Source: Hymenopus coronatus (Eukaryota; Arthropoda; Insecta; Mantodea; Hymenopodidae). From it: 64,000 nucleotides of DNA. The notes under the pieces were generated by a model. It saw only the letters and a program-made list of their open reading frames with translations, had not been told where the DNA came from and made no database searches. Below are positions 20,704 through 31,765 of this stretch, piece after piece. The stretch is from the NCBI GenBank assembly GCA_030762935.1, contig CM060899.1, positions 18,672,501-18,736,500 on the forward strand, given 5' to 3'. Within the stretch, counting starts at the first letter, position 1. Each line of letters starts with the position of its first letter. The position numbers and the translations under genes are program-made.

Positions 20704-21056
20704 TCGCCCTACATGGTGTAATGGTTACCATGCTAACTTCATATACTGGCGGAGGACGATGGATTTTATAGGGTGTAAAAATCCTTAGGATGGCTTCCTT
20801 CGGAAGGGAAGTTGGTCCCGATGTACGGCACGTAAAAGAACCTCAAGCCTGATAGAGAGGCCTCTGAGCACAATTAAGTGGTCCTTTCACGCCCAGTATA
20901 TAATGGGACGCTGAGAACTACAGCAGTTAAAGAACCTCAAGCCTGACAGAGAGGCCTCTGAGCACAATTAAGTGGTCCTATCACGCCCAGTATATAATGG
21001 GACGCTGAGAACTACAGCAGTTAAAGAGCGTCCATAAATAACACGCCGTTTAATTT
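20704..21056 (+). mobile_element. SINE-1 copy with an internal ~95-base duplication
   Basis: The A-box head is intact. The B-box region is deleted (CATATACTGGCGGAGG). The segment from AAAGAACCTCAAGCCTG to AACTACAGCAGTTAAAGA is present twice in tandem. The target duplication is ACTATGGCGGTG (20692-20703) against ACTATCGTGGTG (21057-21068). Confidence 0.85.
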
Positions 21057-21530
21057 ACTATCGTGGTGTTAGGGGAATGCCTCAGATCCATTTCCTGAAC
21101 CCCATTCTATATTCTGCCAACTCTTTCCTCTATTTGCTACCACTCTTTTGATTCCTTCTTCCCAGGTTATCCTTGTCTTTCTATCGGATTTCTTCCCAGT
21201 GGTCCTGCTCTAATAATCTGATTATCTTCTGTTCTATATTCATCCGTTTTACATGCCCAAACCATGTAATTTGCCTATCTTCAATCCTCTTGCTTATAGA
21301 TGGTTCTTTTAGTTCCTCTCTTATACTTTCAGCCCTAACTCTATCTCACCGTGTCTTTCTTGCTATTCTTCTTAGGCATTTCATTTGCATTGCTTTACCA
21401 TACTTAATTCATTTTTTGTTTCTACCCAGCTTTCACTTCCCTAAACAAGCACTCGTTCTATCACTACCTTGTATACTCCGGTTTTCGTCCTTTTATCTAC
21501 TTCTAATTTTCCAATAACACATCTGCCTTG

Positions 21531-22658
21531 GGCCGCGCCGTGGCCGAATGGTTAGACCATTCGCCTCTCACCTAGACGGCCCGAGCTCGATCCCAAGTGA
21601 CCGCATGTGAGATTTGTGGTGGACAAAGCGGCGCTGGGGCGGATTTTCTCCGGGTTCTCCGGTTTCCCCCAGCATCGCATTCCACCGATGCTCCATCTTC
21701 ATTCATGTATCATCAGTGTCACCGCCTGCGTTGCCATAAGTAGTTAAAGCGGGCGTTAAACACTACCAAAAAAATCTGATGTGTTCCATTCACATGACTT
21801 TATATCTCTGTAAATTATTATTGTTAATAAGCTTATCTTTTATTTATTTTATGCTAATTGAGAAAAATTAGCAGAAATAGTCTTATTTCTTGCTTTATTG
21901 TAAGTAGAAGCGAAATAAGGGAGTACCATAGGTTAAAGTGAAAGCCAAAAGCTGGTTGCTATGAGACTGATGTTCCTTTGTTTGTATGGACAGGAGTTGA
22001 CAAATTCCTGTATGAGAAAAGTATGTTTTTCAAAGCTGAAACCAAGAAAAAGGAATATCTCAAAAACGATCCACTCCACGAAAAAAATGCATATAACATA
22101 AATTGTATGTTTCAACGTGCTCTACATTTTTTTTGTTATGTTTTGTCCATCTCTTACGGTTTAGTAGAGATGGACAAAAGTAGTCCAGAATAAAGTAGTC
22201 TTCAGAGGCTATTCCCAGAAAATTCAAAATATACATTTTATTTGCCAGTTAAATATCTTTAATATACGATATTTTAATCAAAATCGTTAGAGCCATTTTT
22301 TAGAAAATCAAAATTTTCGAAAAACGTTCCATGTAAAGGGTAGTTTTGGGTGGGGTGACTTTTCTCAAAATCTTCGTGTCGCATCCCTGGAAGATACTAA
22401 ACTTAAATAACAAGTTTGGTATTTTACCGACTTTTCGTTTTGGAGTTATCGTTTTCACAGACACACGAACACACGGACACACGTACACACACACACGGAC
22501 CTTTTTCTGAAAATACTTTTTTTGGATACAGGGGACCCTAAAACATATATTTCTGGTGACATCTCGGTATCGAATTTTTTGGTGGAGTACAATGCATTCT
22601 CTATACACTATGTACATGGTGAGTATAGAGAAAGTAAAAAAAAAACAACAACAACAAA
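21531..22658 (+). mobile_element. SINE-2, tRNA-derived, with element A in its tail
   Basis: The head GCCGTGGCCGAATGGTTAGA with a B box (GCTCGATCCC) resembles a type II tRNA such as Leu/Ser. The body is GC-rich (GTGGTGGACAAAGCGGCGCT, CCGGTTTCCCCC). The A-rich tail is interrupted by an element A copy and then continues (AACAACAACAAAAA). The 15-base duplication AACACATCTGCCTTG at 21516-21530 and 22659-22673 brackets the whole unit, showing that element A arrived after the SINE. Confidence 0.88.
21775..22636 (+). mobile_element. Element A, complete copy in a SINE tail
   Basis: Inserted in the A-tract of SINE-2. All landmarks are present; the CA tract is irregular (ACACGAACACACGGACACACG). It ends GTATAGAGAAAGTA followed by A's. 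Confidence 0.9.
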
Positions 22659-22808
22659 AACACATCTGCCTTGATAGCTTTCATATTTCTTCGTGTAATT
22701 TACCGGTTTGGAGTACCACTGTTCCAAAGTGCTCGTAACTTTCAACTTGTTCTAGCTGCTGTCCATCCTTTTATATCTTAAATTGCTATCTAAAGTTTCT
22801 GCCTATGT

Positions 22809-22901
22809 TTTTCTAGGTTAGCTTGAAATAGAAGCATAAGCTTTTTAACAATAATTTCTTACACAGATGTAGAGAAAGCCATGTAAATGGAACAGATCAG
22901 A
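22809..22901 (-). repeat. Element A 5'-end fragment
   Basis: Reversed first ~90 bases of the element, ending GGAACAGATCAGA. Confidence 0.7.
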
Positions 22902-23372
22902 TTTTTTTTCCAGCTTCAAACAGTCCTTAGAGTAGATTACAGATTACTGAAATAGTTTCATTGATAAGGTTTATTTCTTCGGAAGGTAGTGTGGTGCAAT
23001 TTGTTTCAGAAGAACGGCTGCCTTCATTTTGCGCTTACAAAGCTGAGCTCATCGCCTCCCTGATAATTTGCCTGCAGCTGTTCTTTGTGTAGAAAAAAGG
23101 AAAATAAAAAGGGCTGTGTCCCCACAGAAAAGGGGTGGTCTTTTGATCTCTGCCTGCTCCGACTTAACTACCTGCATTGATGAGATCTGCAGAGATAATT
23201 ATACATAAATTCCCGGCTTTTGAAATTCTACACGAAAATTATTGTAATTTAATACACTAAACTAAAGCGCGCACATTTTTCTGCCTCCAAAGCAAGCCTG
23301 TAATTGTTCGGGAATAAAATTTGTTTAAATGACTCCAACTAGGCTTCCTATTATCGGAGAGATACAAAAAAA
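22902..23372. other. Unassigned sequence
   Basis: About 470 bases without recognised repeat or coding homology. Possibly host intergenic DNA. Confidence 0.4.
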
Positions 23373-24159
23373 TCTGATGTGATACATTCACATGCCTTTT
23401 TATACATCTAAACAATAAATTATAGTTAGAAAAGCTTATTCTTCTATTTACTTAATGCTAATCGAGAAAAAAAATAGCAGAAAGGTTCTTATTACTTGCT
23501 TCGTTGTAAGTAGAAGCGAAATAAAGGAGTACAATAGGCTAAACTGATACTGGTTGCTATGGGACAGAAGTTCCTTTGTTTGTATGGACAGGACTTGACA
23601 AATTTCTGTATGAGAAAGTATAAGTAATTTAAAGCTGAAATTAATAACAAGGGATATCTCAAAAACGGTCAACTTTACGAAAAATATACATATATAACAA
23701 ATTGTGTGCTTTACCGTGATCTACATTTTTTGTGTTGTAAGTTTTTGTCTATCTCCTACGGTTTACAAGTTATGCAAAATTCAATAAAAATTATCCAGAA
23801 TAAAGGGATCTTTAGAGGTTATTCTCAGAAAGTGCAAGATATACATTTTATTTGACATCCAAGTATCTGAAATATAACATATCATAATCAAAATCGTTAG
23901 AGCCATTTTTGAGAAATTCAAAATTTTCGAAATGTTTTTCTATATAAAGGGCAATTTGGTGTGGAGGGATTTTCTTCAGAATCTTCGTATCGCTTCCACA
24001 AACACACAGATACACAGACCTTTTTCTAAAAAAAATGTCTGTTTTTTGGATTCAGGGGACCCAAAACATGCATTTCCGGTGAAATCTCGGTATAAAATGT
24101 TTGGGCGCGTTACAATACCTTCTCTATACACTATGTACATAGTATGTGTAGAGAAAGTA
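23373..24159 (+). mobile_element. Element A copy with an internal deletion
   Basis: Starts TCTGATGTGATACATTCACA. The segment around ATACCAAGTTTGGTAT is lost near 23997 (CGCTTCCACAAACACAC). The 3' palindrome is normal. Confidence 0.85.
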
Positions 24160-24163
24160 AAAA

Positions 24164-25030
24164 TCAAATGTGTTCTATTCATGTGATTTTGTACTTGATC
24201 TTCAAACAAACTATTTTTATAGAGATTATTCTTTTACCTACTTCATGCTACTCCAGAACAAATTAGCAGAAATAGTCTTATTACTTGCTTCCTTGTAAGT
24301 AGAACTGAAATAAGGGAGTACCATAGGTTAAAGTGGTAATAAACTCTTTTGATAACTATTACTATGCTATTGACATTGAAATTCAGTTTTATGTCCATGG
24401 CAAGGAGTAAAACAAAAGAGATATGAAACCGTTTTGCAGTTTCCATTTGAAAAGTGTTTTAAGTACTTTAAAATAGAAACCAATAACAAGGAACATCTTG
24501 TAAACGTGTAACTCTAAAAAATGCATATGACATAAATTGAATGCTTTAATGCGATCTATATGTTTTATGTAGTAAGTTTTTGCATATCCCTTACTGTTTA
24601 CGAGTTACACAAAAGTTAACCTGAATGAAGAGGTTTTCAGAGGATATTTCTAGAAAATTCAACTTATACATTTCATTTGTTATGAAGATATCTTAAACCT
24701 ATAACATTTTAATCGAATTCGTTGGAGCCATTTCTTAGAAGATTAATATTTTCGAAACATGTTGCATGTGAAGGTAGTTAGGGTGGCAGAATTTTGGCAG
24801 AATTTCTTAAAACTCTTCCGTCCCCAATCTTGGAAGATGCTGAACTAAAATACCTTTTGTTCTTAAGTTATTCTGTCCACAGAAACTTACACAAAATGTG
24901 TCTAGAAATGCTATTTTTATTCGGGGTATCTTAAAAAGTGTATTTTTTCTGATCGGTATCGAGTTTTTGTGTCGATTACAATATATTGTCTATCTACTGT
25001 TTACATAATACATAGATCCTACAGAGAGTA
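24164..25030 (+). mobile_element. Element A copy, diverged, head-to-tail
   Basis: Four bases after the previous copy. The start is mutated to TCAAATGTGTTCTATTCATG and the terminal palindrome is badly eroded (ATCTACTGTTTACATAATACATAGAT), consistent with an older copy. Confidence 0.8.
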
Positions 25031-25095
25031 AAAATCTGATGTGTTCCATTCAGCTGATTTTCAAACAAAATATTCTCATAAGAGTTTATTCTGCT

Positions 25096-25587
25096 TTGAA
25101 ACCTGTATCAAAATGATCTAAGAAGGGACTACAAAGGTGGCAACATCTGAAGTTTCTCTGTTAAGTCATCTTAAAAACAATTGAAGGCTATTAGGTAATC
25201 TCCAGCTTTCTGTGGAACTGCCCAATAAACCTTGTAATTGGTAAAACACTAGGTTACTCTTGAGTGGGTGCCAGGCCACATTGGAATTTTGGGCATTAAA
25301 AGTTCTACATAATCATTCACTGGTCATGAACCAGTTTTAGCATCCCTATAAATTTTATTGCAAAAACCATTGATTAGTGGATTAAATGTTACCATCAGCA
25401 ACAATGGATCGAAACAGAAAGATGCAAGCTCAGTAAGAGAACGATGAGAAAAACATATTTCTTGTTAACTAAAGAAGTAGTTAAACTCATGTTCCGAATA
25501 AACCTGACAACAGAATTATTGACGAGACATTGTAGATAACAGAAACATGTACATACAATGGGAGTATTTAAGAATACCCAGTATATA
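25096..25587 (+). pseudogene. LINE RNase H domain and C-terminal fragment
   Basis: Near 25250 one frame reads VTLEWVPGHIGILG, the conserved histidine motif of RNase H domains in I/Jockey/R1-group LINEs. Further on HEPVLAIP and then LTRHCR-QKHVHTMG match the post-RNase H pattern (LTGH--L--HL--MG). A stop follows the RNase H motif and other breaks exist. It belongs to a different family from the full-length LINE above. Confidence 0.65.
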
Positions 25588-26085
25588 CGAGGGCCTTTTT
25601 TTTTTTTTCCAACCTCCGTTAGGCTATAAATAAAAGACAAGTTCCCAGAAAACAATTATTCTATTACTAAAAGTTTTGTACACTTATGGTAACTTTTCAA
25701 CATAATCACGAAAAAGATTGAGACGTGTATCGTACCTATACAAAAGCTTTGCAATACCCGCATCAAAAAGTGTGTCGCCAATGATTTCAAATGAGCATTG
25801 ACGTTGTTTTGAAGATCTTCGTGCTTTACGAGGTTTGCGGAGAGCCATTCAAAACAAACGAAGAGGAATGCTGACTTCAGGAATTGTGTTGATCCATGAC
25901 AATGCTCGTCCACACACTGCTGGTACAACCCATCGGCTCCTTGAACAATTTCAACGGGACATTTTCAATCATCCGCCGCACAGTCCTGACCTGGCACCCA
26001 GCGACTTTCACCTTTTCCCTGAAAAGAAGACGTGGCTAGAAGGGTAGCACTTTCAAACCAACGAAGATCTTCAAAACAACGTGCA
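25588..26085 (+). pseudogene. Rearranged mariner (DD34D) transposon fragment
   Basis: Plus-strand 25826-26046 encodes IHDNARPHTA and SPDLAPSDFHLF, with 34 residues between the catalytic aspartates, which defines the mariner group. The left part (25588-25825) is the transposase C-terminus and 3' end of the same kind of element in reverse (minus-strand EDLQNNVNAHLKSLATHF), starting with a mariner-like terminus CGAGGGCC. The two parts meet head to head, sharing GAAGATCTTCAAAACAACG at both edges. The N-terminal half and the first catalytic aspartate are absent. Confidence 0.8.
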
Positions 26086-26833
26086 TTATTTTGCATTGAA
26101 ATAGTCTTATTACTTGCTTCCTTGTAAGTAGAAGAGAAATAAGAGAGTACCATAGGTTAAAGTGATAGTCAAAAGTTGGTTGCTATATGAGTGAGGTTCC
26201 TTTGTATGGATAGGAGTTGAAACATTCTTGTATGAGAAAAGTATAAGATTTTAAAGATGAAACCAAAAACAAGGAATATTTCAAAAACGATGAACTCCAC
26301 GAAAACAATTTATATAACCTAAATTGTGTGCTTTAATGTGCTCTACATTTCTTGTATGGTAAGTTTTTGTCCATCTCTTACGGTTTAGCAGTCATGCAAA
26401 GTTTCACAAAATTCATCCAGAATAAAGTAGTCTTCAGAAAATTCCCAGAAAATTCAAGATATATATTTTATTTGTCAGGTAAATATCTTTAATATACGAT
26501 GTTTTAATCAAAATCGTTAGAGCCATTTTGACAAATTCAAAATTTACAATTTTTTTTCCATGTAAAGGGTAGTTTGGGATGGTGGAATCTTCTTGAAAAT
26601 CTTCGTGTCGCATCTTGGAAGCTACCAAACTTAGATACCAAGTTCGGTATTTAAGAGTCATTTCGTTTTTGAGCTATGCTGTCCACAGACACATACGGAA
26701 CTTTCTCCAAAAACACACTTTTTGGATTCAGGGGATCCAAGATATGTATTTCCGGCGAAATCTCGGTATCGAATTTTGGGTGGAATACAATACCTTCTCT
26801 ATACGCCATGTACCTAGTATGTGTAGAGAAATT

Positions 26834-27439
26834 ATTATATGTTACCTGTCGATCCACTCTAAAATGTGTTGTGTAAATAACTTTCGTTACAAACTTAAAG
26901 GCGTAAGAAAACAGGCTCTTAGGTCGTTTTTTGGTGTATGTCTTGAAATAATCCATGTTGCTGGGAGACAAGCAGAGTGCTGCATCATTTTTATACATTA
27001 TCTACAATAAGGGTATATTTTACCTTGTGAAAGTTGTAGCGGCATGAAGGCGAAAGAGAACAAATTTCGACATTGATGTCTGCTGAAGGAAGCTCGGAGA
27101 AGGGAAGCGGCGGGTAGCGATATTGCTCGTATCCTCTGACAGGTGGGAAGGTATTTACACTGACATCTCCTCTCTGAGCTGGGATATCGATTCCCTGCCT
27201 GGGTTCTTCCTTGAAGAAGAAGTAGACTTTGGTGCCAAAACTTCGCATATTCTTCACTCCAGTAAGCTCGCCTATTCTCAAGTATATTTTACTATGGAAT
27301 TTCTCACAATGTTGGATCAACAGTATATATACTAGTTGACCCGGTGAACTTTCTTCCGCCTTAGAAGCAATAAATGAGCAAATTTTGGATTTTATCAAGT
27401 TCAATTTCTTATTAGGATAATAAATATAAATACAAAAAA
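26834..27439 (-). other. Unassigned region with a possible retroelement remnant
   Basis: The minus-strand frame 26991-27458 is long for this AT-rich window. One part (IGELTGVKNMRSFGTKVYFF) faintly resembles the integrase C-terminal region of copia-type polyproteins. The plus strand near 27330 carries ACTAGTTGACCCGGTGAACT, a text often seen at one end of insect interspersed repeats. Neither is secure. Confidence 0.3.
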
Positions 27440-28177
27440 TCTGATGTGTTACACTCACATGACTTTCTCTAGCCGTTCTACATACTTCTTACATAATATT
27501 ATTCTTCTTTCTACACCTTGTTAATCGAGGTATTCAGCACAATGTTCTTATTACTTAGTTCCTTATAAGTAGGAAGAAAAAAAGGGAAATTACAGTAGGC
27601 TAAATCGATAGTCAAATGTTTTAAATGCTGTCGTTATGCGATTGTCATTTCAAATCGCTTCTTTTCTTGGCCAGGTGTAGAACAAGTACTTCACAACTGA
27701 AACTAATAAAAATGAATTCCTCGACAATGGTAAGCTCCACGAAAAAAATGTGTATGACGTAAATTGTGTATTTTAACAAGGCCTATATTTTTTGTATAAC
27801 ACGTTTTTGTCTATCTGTTACGGTTTATTAGTTTTGCCAAATTAAGCAAAATTCATCCAGAATAAACAGGTCTTTAGAAGCTATTCCCAGAAAATTCAAG
27901 ATATACATTTTATTTGTTAGGTAAATGTCTTTAATATACGATATTTTAATCAAAAACCAAGTTTGGTATTTTAGCTACTTTTCGTTTTTGAGTTATCGTG
28001 TTCACAGACACACACACACACACACACACACATGGACCTTTTTCTGGAAATGCTTTTTTTGGATTCAGGGGGTCCCAAAATATATATTTCCGGTGAAATC
28101 TCGACATCGAATTTTTGGGTGGAATGCAATACTTCTCTATCCCTATGTACATTGTACATACGGGGCTAGAGTAAGTA
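27440..28177 (+). mobile_element. Element A copy with an internal deletion
   Basis: Begins TCTGATGTGTTACACTCACA. It jumps near 27957 from TTTTAATCAAAA to ACCAAGTTTGG, and has a degraded 3' palindrome (TACATTGTACATACGGGGC). Confidence 0.85.
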
Positions 28178-28239
28178 AATATCAAGTATTTTAATGATTA
28201 TTTATTGGACGTGTATTTTGGTGCATGGGTTGCACTCTT

Positions 28240-28385
28240 CAGTGAAGCACCTTGTAATAGACGACATTTCTTGTTTTATTATCAGGCGCTAGAACAAATA
28301 ACGCAGATGGTCTTCTGACCCTGAACATGCTACATATAATTGACCATGGGAAAAACATGGATTTTCTAGATTCAAACCACAAATG
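28240..28385 (-). pseudogene. Helitron helicase C-terminus remnant
   Basis: The minus strand reads CGLNLENPCFSHGQLYVACS, then after a one-base frame slip LFVLAPDNKTRNVVYYKVLH and a stop. The SHGQLYVACSR motif near the end of PIF1-type helicases is characteristic of the Rep-helicase protein of Helitrons, which moves these elements by rolling-circle transposition. Only the last ~50 residues remain; the arginine after VACS and the following Val are missing. The stop lies about 60 bases from the end of an element A copy. Confidence 0.75.
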
Positions 28386-28767
28386 TTCTCATTGTAATAT
28401 TTCAATTAGCACACTTTTTTTTTTTTTTTTTTTTTGTAACACAATAATAACACGAAGTTATAAAATCTTTTCCTGAATTTGATCGTAGCACCACCTGTCG
28501 GAAAAAACTGGAATTGGAGTAAAATCTTATTGAATATTCGATATTACGATTGTAGCGCAGTTTGCCGGACCCAATCTAAACCATTCCAAAATCAACAACA
28601 ATTTATAAATAAAAAAATAATTGAATAAACAATTTCCATTGAACCGAACTGAAAATCTAAACCATTCTCGTATCTACTGGAACACACACACAAAAATGTC
28701 ATTAAAATCGGTCCAGTCGTTTAGGAGGAGTCCAGCCACATACACACGCACAGAATAATTATATATA
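28386..28767. other. T-run and conserved repeat end
   Basis: A 21-base T run (about 28417-28437) is followed by ~330 bases ending in AATCGGTCCAGTCGTTTAGG and (AT)n. That ending is familiar from one end of many insect interspersed repeats. The element cannot be named from this piece. Confidence 0.4.
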
Positions 28768-29395
28768 TATCACATAATGTTTAAAAAAAATGTATTCCAT
28801 TCACATGACTTTCTCTACATTTCTGCAACAAATGATTATTAGAAAGCATATCCTTCTATTTACTTCATATTAATTGAGAAAAAATTAGCAGAAATAGTCT
28901 TATTACTTGCTTTGTGGTAAGTAGAAGCAAATTAAAGGAGTACCATAGGTTAAAGTGAAGTTAAAAGCTGATTGCTACGTGTAGAGAAAGCACTAAATCT
29001 TTATATTTATATATATATATATATATATAAAGATTTAGTGCTTTCTCTACACCATGTGCATACTGTGTGGAGAAAGTTGTTATCATATTCCCTCTAAAAA
29101 TTCCATGTCGAAATTTCACCACAAATACATGTTTTGACGGCAATTGGTCAACTCCTATCCATACAATGGAGCTTCAGTCACATAGCAATCAGCTTTTAAC
29201 TTCACTTTAACCTATGGTACTCCCTTAATTTGCTTCTACTTACCAGGAAGCAAGTAATTTCTGCTAATTTTTTCTCAATTAATATGAAGTAAATAGAAGG
29301 ATATTCTTTCTAATAATCATTTGTTGCAGAAATGTAGAGAAAGTCATGTAAATGGAATACATTTTTTTTTAAATATTATGTGATAATCTGTCATA
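28768..29395. repeat. Large fold-back made of inverted element A 5' halves
   Basis: The left arm (28768-28978) and right arm (about 29160-29395, reversed) share private variants such as GATTATTAGAAAG and CATATTAATTGAG, and even the outside flank TATCACATAAT. They are therefore an inverted duplication, not two independent insertions. The centre (28980-29049) is itself a palindrome, TGTAGAGAAAGCACTAAATC with its inverse around (AT)n. The right arm also includes a reversed 3' end with palindrome. Confidence 0.85.
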
Positions 29396-29429
29396 TAAGT
29401 TGCTTTGTGAATACATTGTTAGCTTCTCT

Positions 29430-30247
29430 ACACTATTATGTACATAGAGTATAGAGAAGTTATTCTAATGTAGGTATCCAAAAATTCGATACCAATGTTT
29501 AAACGGGAATACATTTTTTGGGCTCCTCCTTAATCCAAAAAAAGCATTTTGGGAAAAAGTTCCATGTATGTGACTGTCTGTCTGTCTGTCTGTGGACAGC
29601 ATAGCTCAAAAACGAAAAGACCGTTAAATACCAAATTTGGTATGCAAGTTTGGTATCTTCTAAGGATGCAACATGAAGATTTTCAAGAAAATTTCCCCAA
29701 CCCCAAATATCCTTTACATGGATTTTTTTCGAAAATGTTGATTTTCTTAAAAATGGCTAGGTATAACTATTTTGATTTAAATAGCGTATATTAAAGTTAT
29801 TCACCTGACAAATAAAATATATATCTTTAATTTTCTGTGAAAAGCCTCTGCAGAATACTTTATTCTGGATAAATTTTATGGAATTTTGCATAACTACTAA
29901 ATCGTAAGAGATGGACAAAAACTTACCACACAAAATATATAGAGCACATTATAACACACATTTTATGTCATATACATTTTCTTAATCGGGCTGATCGTTG
30001 TTAAGATATTCCTTGTTATTGGTTTCAGCTGTAAAATTTTCTCATGTAGGAATTTCTCATAGCACATAGCAAGCAGCTTTTGACTATCACTTTAATCTAT
30101 GGTACGACCTTATTTCATTTCTACTTACAAGGAAGCAAGTAATACGACTATTTCTTCTAGATTAGCATGAAGCAAATAGAAACATAAACTTTTAACAATA
30201 ATTTGTTCCAGACATGTAGAGAAAGTCATGTGAATGGAACACATCAT
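29430..30247 (-). mobile_element. Element A, complete copy
   Basis: Reversed copy with TGTCTGTCTGTCTG in place of the CA tract and a shortened palindrome (CTACACTATTATGTACATAG). Confidence 0.85.
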
Positions 30248-30439
30248 ATTATTACTTTTCAACTAATTACCTCGTACCTAGTGATGGTATTTATTATACC
30301 CAAAAACTCTACAGACTTATTTCCCTTGTTAGACATGTTTATGGGACATAATTACCAGCTCTGATCAAGAAACCACTGTCAAGGTGGCCCAATACACTGA
30401 TATGGAGTGATGCACTTCAATGAATAGAACTAATAAAAA

Positions 30440-31287
30440 TCTGATGTGTTCCATTCATATGCCTTTCTCTACATCTCTACAACAAATTATTGTTAAAAAG
30501 CTTATGCTAATATTTACTTCATTCTAATCGAGAAAAAAAAATAACAAAAATAGTCTTATTACTTGCTTCCTTGTAAGTAGAAGCGAATTAGGGGAGTACT
30601 ATAGACAAAACTCATTGTCAAAAGCTGGTTGCTATGTGACTGAGGTTCCTTTGTTTTTATGGACACGAGTTAGCAATTCCTGTATGAGAAGCGTGTGTTT
30701 TTCAAAGCTGAAACGAAAAACAAGGAATATCTCAAAAAGGATCAACTCCACGAAACAATGTGTATAATATAAATTGTGTGTTTCAAAGTGTTCTACATAA
30801 TTTGTGGGTTACGTTTTTGTCCATCTCTTACGGTTTAGCAGTTATGCAAAATTCCGTAAAGTTCATCCAGAATAAAGTAGTCTTCAGAGGATATTTTCAG
30901 AAAATTCAAGATATACATTTTATTTGACAAGTAAATATCTTAAACATAAGAGAATTTAATCAAAATCGTTAGAGCCATTTTTAAGAAAATCAAAATGTTC
31001 AAATTTTTTTCTATATAAAAGGTAGTTGGGAGTGGGGGGATTTTCTTGAAAAACTTCGTGTGCATCCTTGGAAGATATCAAACTTAAATGTGAAGTTTGG
31101 TTTTTAACGCTCTTTTCGTTTTTGAGCTATGCTCACACATACACAAGGACATTTTTCTAAAAATGCTTTTTTTTGGATTCAGGTGGTCTCAAAACATATA
31201 TTTCCCGTGAAATCTCGGTATCGAATTTTTGGGTTCAATGCAAAACCTTCTCTATACACTATGTACATCATACGTGTATATAAAGTA
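30440..31287 (+). mobile_element. Element A, complete copy
   Basis: Starts TCTGATGTGTTCCATTCATA after AATAAAAA. The CA tract is minimal (CACACATACACAAGG). It ends GTGTATATAAAGTA. Confidence 0.85.
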
Positions 31288-31605
31288 ATATTAACAATAT
31301 AGTAATTATGTCTTAAAGCTTGAACATTTCTCTATTTTCTCTGAGGAATTCTGCTGAGATACCCTGAGTAATGCTACGGATTATAGGCAACCAGAAGCAT
31401 AGTGACACACACATATGTGAACACTCACGTGATTTCCCAACAGAGGTAACTTGATTGAGGACCACCGTTCAAAAAGTATAATGCTGTGTATTTATTTAAA
31501 TTACAGAATACGAACATACGATATATTGATCACTAATAATCGCAAGGGTCCATACTCAACAAAATAAATACCAAATTCAGTAGGGAGCATGGCGGATGAC
31601 AAGAA
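31288..31605. other. Unassigned sequence
   Basis: About 320 bases, AT-rich, with no recognised repeat or coding homology. Confidence 0.4.
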
Positions 31606-31765
31606 TCTGATATGTCCCATTCACATGACTTTCTCTACATCTCTGTAACAAATTATTATTTTTTACTTTCTCTATACGTACTAGGTATATTGTGTACAGA
31701 GAATGTATTGTATTGCACCAAAAAATTCGATACTGAGAAATATAAGTTTTGAGACCCCATAAATA
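31606..31765. repeat. Two short element A ends in opposite orientation
   Basis: A forward 5' end (31606-31657) is followed by a reversed 3' end (31664-31765). Both are broken internally; the next copy starts ten bases later. Confidence 0.65.

Larger units (their letters stand above)
20641..22808 (-). pseudogene. LINE ORF2 C-terminus remnant carrying two SINEs and an element A
   Basis: On the minus strand, 22675-22808 reads LEQVESYEHFGT...GKLHEEI and 21070-21515 reads MKCLRRIARKTR, REELKEPSISKRIEDR and WFGHVKRMN. These are hallmarks of the region downstream of the reverse transcriptase in a widespread arthropod LINE group. The 3' side ends in a run of lysine codons near 20670. Many stops and frameshifts. 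Two pieces are separated by SINE-2 at 21531-22658, and SINE-1 sits at 20704-21056, so this LINE is the oldest layer of the stack. Confidence 0.75.
25035..26833 (+). mobile_element. Element A copy apparently split by LINE and mariner debris
   Basis: The first ~60 bases (25035-25095) are at one side and the element resumes near 26094 with AAATAGTCTTATTACTTGC, finishing at 26833. The two halves fit one copy with a small loss, but could also be two copies. Confidence 0.6.

Noticed and set aside
21173..21517. 114-residue plus-strand hydrophobic frame resembling a membrane protein
   Set aside because: The minus strand of the same bases encodes a recognisable LINE C-terminus (REELKEPSISKRIEDR, WFGHVKRMN); the plus frame is its shadow.
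21531..21610. Possible tRNA-Leu or tRNA-Ser gene
   Set aside because: Has tRNA-like boxes but is fused to a long GC-rich body, an A-rich tail and a 15-base target duplication, so it is a SINE head.
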